From: Planoprotostelium fungivorum
Lineage: Eukaryota > Evosea > Variosea > Cavosteliida > Cavosteliaceae
Direction of reading: 5' to 3'
NCBI GenBank assembly: GCA_003024175.1
Contig: MDYQ01000024.1
Span: 62,001-126,000, forward strand
Length of the DNA stretch: 64,000 nucleotides
Position 1 is the first letter of the stretch; each line of letters opens with the position of its first letter. The notes beneath the pieces are model-generated. The model did not search any database. It saw nothing but the letters and a program-made list of their open reading frames with translations, and was not told where the DNA came from. A program made the translations under genes and the position numbers. Shown one piece after another: positions 61,227 to 64,000 of the stretch.

Positions 61227-62290
61227 ATGGCTACACACATAAGATCCACTCGTTCCACCAAAATCACCACCACCACTCCATTTATCGCTGCTCCTCCAAT
61301 TCCCCTGGAGAAGAAGAGAAAAGCTCCCGAAGCCACCATCGTGAGTCTACACTCTCACGGATCATTCACACGAGCTCACGACTTCTTCAGAGTCTTCCTC
61401 CTTCATCCGAAGATGAGAAGAGACCAAAATTGGACATTCCCCTCGTCTTGACCGCCGTCGAAGACGAAGACGACTTCCTTCCCAAGTGAGCTGGACCCTC
61501 AGAGGTCGACTGGAAAATGGAGCTGACGATAATCGCAGGGAGGAGATAGAAGCCGACGACGCCTGGAGCACCCAGTTCAACCGTCTCAGACGCCTCTGCA
61601 TCCCTGGTCACAAGTTCCCCCGCTTGGACTTCAAGAGGGACTCTGACCTCATCCGTTGGCTCAACATCCAACACCTCCACCAAAAGGACCTCTCCAAGAG
61701 CCAGAGAAAACTTCTCAACGGCATCGGCTACGACTGGCAGAGAATCATGTTCAAAGGAACATGGGACGACAACGTTGAGAAGCTCATTTCACTCAAGAGA
61801 AAGGACGGAACCTTTGGTATCTCTGGACTTCGAGTCAAAGACCCTCGCTTCTACTCTTGGGCCGTCAATGCAAGATACAGAGCCAGATGGGGAGGCATGA
61901 CATCCAAGAAGATCAACCAGCTGAGAGACATCGGCTTTCTCGAAGAGCATGAGTCCAACGACGAGGAGAGGCCAGAGCCTCAGAGGTGATTCCATCATAT
62001 CATTCCTCCAACTCACCATTTGCAGCCGCCGCTCCAGAAAGGAGAGAGTCGTCGAAGACGAAGATGAGAGGGTGTCGGCCGACGAGCACCACACCGAGTC
62101 CTCCGATGATTCCGAGGAGGTCAGCATGCACCCATCGATGCTATTAGCTGACGCCGTTCAGGTCGAGAGGGCAGAGATCGAGGAGGAGGACCGCTTCGAC
62201 ATCAGCGACGAGAGCGATGAAGAGGAGGAAGCTATCGCCCTTCTCATGGTGGAGATGATCAACCGCCCCACCATCGCTCTGGTCTGCTGA
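61227..62290 (+). CDS. Helicase-associated (HA) repeat protein
   Basis: The start MATHIRSTRSTKITTTTPF is chosen at 61227; an upstream in-frame ATG at 61113 is possible. A basic N-terminal stretch (PLEKKRKAPE, nuclear-signal-like) leads through two introns to helicase-associated-type repeats: DAWSTQFNRLRRLCIPGHKFP, LIRWLNIQHLHQKDLSKSQR, LNGIGYDWQ, then a second unit DDNVEKLISLKRKDGTFG, FYSWAVNARYRARWGGMT, INQLRDIGF. The pattern W..Q...L..G..R...L..IGF.W is that of the short HA domain otherwise found in bacterial helicases and stand-alone in protists. The C-terminal third is acidic and Ser/Glu-rich (SADEHHTESSDDSEE). No helicase motor is present. A nuclear, nucleic-acid-binding role is likely but unproven. 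Confidence 0.8.
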
Positions 62291-62557
62291 GCGTCTTGTA
62301 AATTACATCATTCCTTCAGATCCTGTACATAAATTGGTTTTATTCTTCTCTCTCTTCTCTCCCACGCCTTCTCTTGGAATTGCACCCAGGAAACTTTTCA
62401 TAAGTGGTTGTGGTGGACCTCTTTAGATGTAGGGGTGTGGTTGTGGTGGAGGCCTGGGAAGGGAGATCGTTGGTGGGTGGGATTGTAAGGTCCTTTCGAT
62501 GATAACGATCTGCCAAATAGAGAGATAATTCTACAGCGGCGAGATCGGCAAGAGGAG

Positions 62558-64000
62558 ATGAGCACGGCCGACATTCAGCCTCCAACGAGCGGAGTATCGC
62601 CGTCTGGAATAGAACAAGCGATCGATGCCTTTCAATCTCGAATGATATCATACAAGGAAGAGAAAGCCGCGAAAGATAAGCACGCAAGCAACGGAGTGAG
62701 GATCTGATGTCTTTGAGAGAAATATAAGCTGAAATGAGTGCAGGAGGAGGAGATACATGTTAAGAGAAAGAACTCGAAATCAAAGAAGACATCTGAATTG
62801 AGGAGAATCGCAAAGAGTTCATTGCGATTGACGCGGAGGGTATCTAAGGGAGAAGAGCAGATCAATTACCATCACGATCTTCTACCACATGAGAGATCGG
62901 TAGCTTCCGATCCCAACGTCCATTCGGCGTTAGGCGGGGGGCACTCGAGGAGTAGTAGCTTATCGAATGTAGACAGATCCTTCTCTTCGGGTAATCATCC
63001 AAAGGATGGAACATATTTATATTGAATTCATGACAGACACGGTCGAAGAGCCCCTCACAACGACCTCTTTACCTTGTACGCCTCTAATGGCAAGTCTTGG
63101 TCGACCACGCGCCGATTCCACTGGAGTCTTACTGGCTAATACGGATGTGAGCATGCGAATCTCTCGGCGCCCCTAACGAATCGAAGATCTTTGTGATGGA
63201 TGAGGACAGCAACTCCAGTTATGACGTTGTGAGTGGAAGCATTTGTTCTCTTCTGATATCACTCCAAGACGGTCGCACAGAGCCCGAGTTTGAATCGAGC
63301 AGCTAAGACACTAGGACTTCTCATTCGATCCGGCAGTGAAGATGGTGATTCATTCTTTAACACATCCGACATCCGTCAATCATCGGCTGAACTTCTTCAG
63401 GGATATCTCCTCGCGATAAAGAAAAATCCTCAGACAAACATCACGTGAGTTCACACCGAAGATGAGATGGACCATCCCATTCTGATCACATCCATCAGTC
63501 ATACAACTCGACGTTGAGAGGCAAATCAAGTTTGAACAAGAAGGTGACCGTCACACCCAGTGATGGCAAGATGGTGAAGATCTTTGGTTCCAGTCAATTC
63601 TTATCAGAGGTAATGTTCCGCAATGATCCGGTCACGTGACCTCCTTCAGTCGGAATTCAGCCCGGTAGTGAAAGAAGGCTATCTCACCAAGAAGGCTCGG
63701 CATCGACAGAAGAAGAGATGGATCATCATCACGGGTGACAGCTTCCTCGTCTATAAGGACAGAGACTCTATCGAGCCGAAGTTGACCCTGTCGCTCTTGA
63801 CTTGCAGTGCAAAAATGACTCGAAATGGACCGGAGACAAAAGAGTACAAGTGTTCCTTCCAAATTCTAACTGCAGACGAAACGTATCGATTCTACGCCGA
63901 ATCACAGGCCGATGTGAGTTCTATTTCGACCATCTACAACGGTGTAGATTGATGAGTGTAGGCGGTCGAGTGGTTCAACGTGATCCACAATGCCTGTGAG
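62558..64000 (+). CDS. PH-domain protein, N-terminal part (runs off the window)
   Basis: The gene starts MSTADIQPPTSGVSPSGIEQA at 62558. Introns join DKHASNG to EEEIHVKRKNSK and SFSS to DTVEEPLTTTSLP, both in frame. A Ser/Arg-rich linker follows, then a region LNRAAKTLGLLIRSG. A pleckstrin-homology domain begins near 63655: VKEGYLTKKARHRQKKRWIIITGDSFLVYKD, LSLLTCSAKM, CSFQILTADETYRFYAES, and after a short intron (63914-63960, containing ATCTACAACGGTGTAGAT) AVEWFNVIHNACE, with the invariant C-terminal Trp. PH domains bind phosphoinositides or proteins. Later domains lie beyond 64000, so the family (for example ArfGAP- or GAP-like) cannot be decided. Confidence 0.82.

Noticed and set aside
62340-62687. 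115-codon minus-strand open frame
   Set aside because: Overlaps the supported 5' exon of the PH-domain gene and the 3' end of the helicase-associated-repeat gene; composition is repetitive Thr/Arg with no domain.

Overview
This is a gene-dense eukaryotic window from an intron-rich protist. Coding exons are broken by very many short introns, mostly about 37 to 63 nt, with GTGAG donors and CAG or TAG acceptors. Intergenic gaps are often only tens to hundreds of bases. The gene set (BAR-RhoGAP, an I/LWEQ talin/HIP1-type tail, CLU, WS/DGAT, EGF-repeat membrane protein, F-box/SPRY, helicase-associated repeats, a small homeobox gene) fits a free-living amoeboid protist, most likely an amoebozoan, perhaps protosteloid. 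The taxon is inferred from gene content and style; no marker gene in the window proves it. I see no rRNA, tRNA or CRISPR array.

Layout. 1-1.7 kb: little of certain meaning, with weak minus-strand coding near 0.36-1.66 kb. 1.75-5.68 kb: a plus-strand BAR-RhoGAP gene. 5.7-8.5 kb: two copies of a roughly 1.1 kb dispersed repeat, one carrying a small MITE-like insertion. 8.6-11.8 kb: a long coiled-coil gene. 12.2-13.1 kb: an intronless NmrA-type reductase. 13.3-17.2 kb: an EGF-repeat multi-pass membrane protein. 17.7-18.1 kb: a homeobox gene. 18.2-22.4 kb: minus-strand DJ-1/PfpI, secreted Cys-rich and wax-ester/DGAT-type acyltransferase genes. 22.6-26.9 kb: an arrestin-I/LWEQ fusion. 27.0-28.0 kb: third copy of the dispersed repeat. 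28.2-30.1 kb: steroid 5-alpha-reductase-like and secreted Cys-rich genes. 30.7-33.4 kb: universal stress protein and glutaryl-CoA dehydrogenase. 33.4-42.1 kb: a DNMT5-type DNA methyltransferase-helicase. 42.3-47.4 kb: ankyrin-like, F-box/SPRY and protein kinase genes. 47.5-54.3 kb: a giant CLU-LRR gene. 54.6-60.7 kb: DCC1, SAPS and imidazolonepropionase. 61.2-64 kb: a helicase-associated-repeat gene and the start of a PH-domain gene that runs off the window.

The most striking signal is not a gene. Introns of unrelated genes on both strands share a few stereotyped inverted-repeat motifs: ATCTACAACG/CGTTGTAGAT, GATGACGTCATC and GATTTC/GAAATTTC. They sit next to the splice sites and often form the 3' splice site itself (TGACTCGTTGTAG, TGACGTCATCAG, GAAATTTCAG). 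This looks like several families of introner-like elements, or an unusually rigid branch-point/acceptor code.

Functional links: imidazolonepropionase (histidine) and glutaryl-CoA dehydrogenase (lysine/tryptophan) point to amino-acid catabolism. BAR-RhoGAP and arrestin-I/LWEQ point to actin-linked membrane traffic. DNMT5 implies that CG methylation may exist in this organism.
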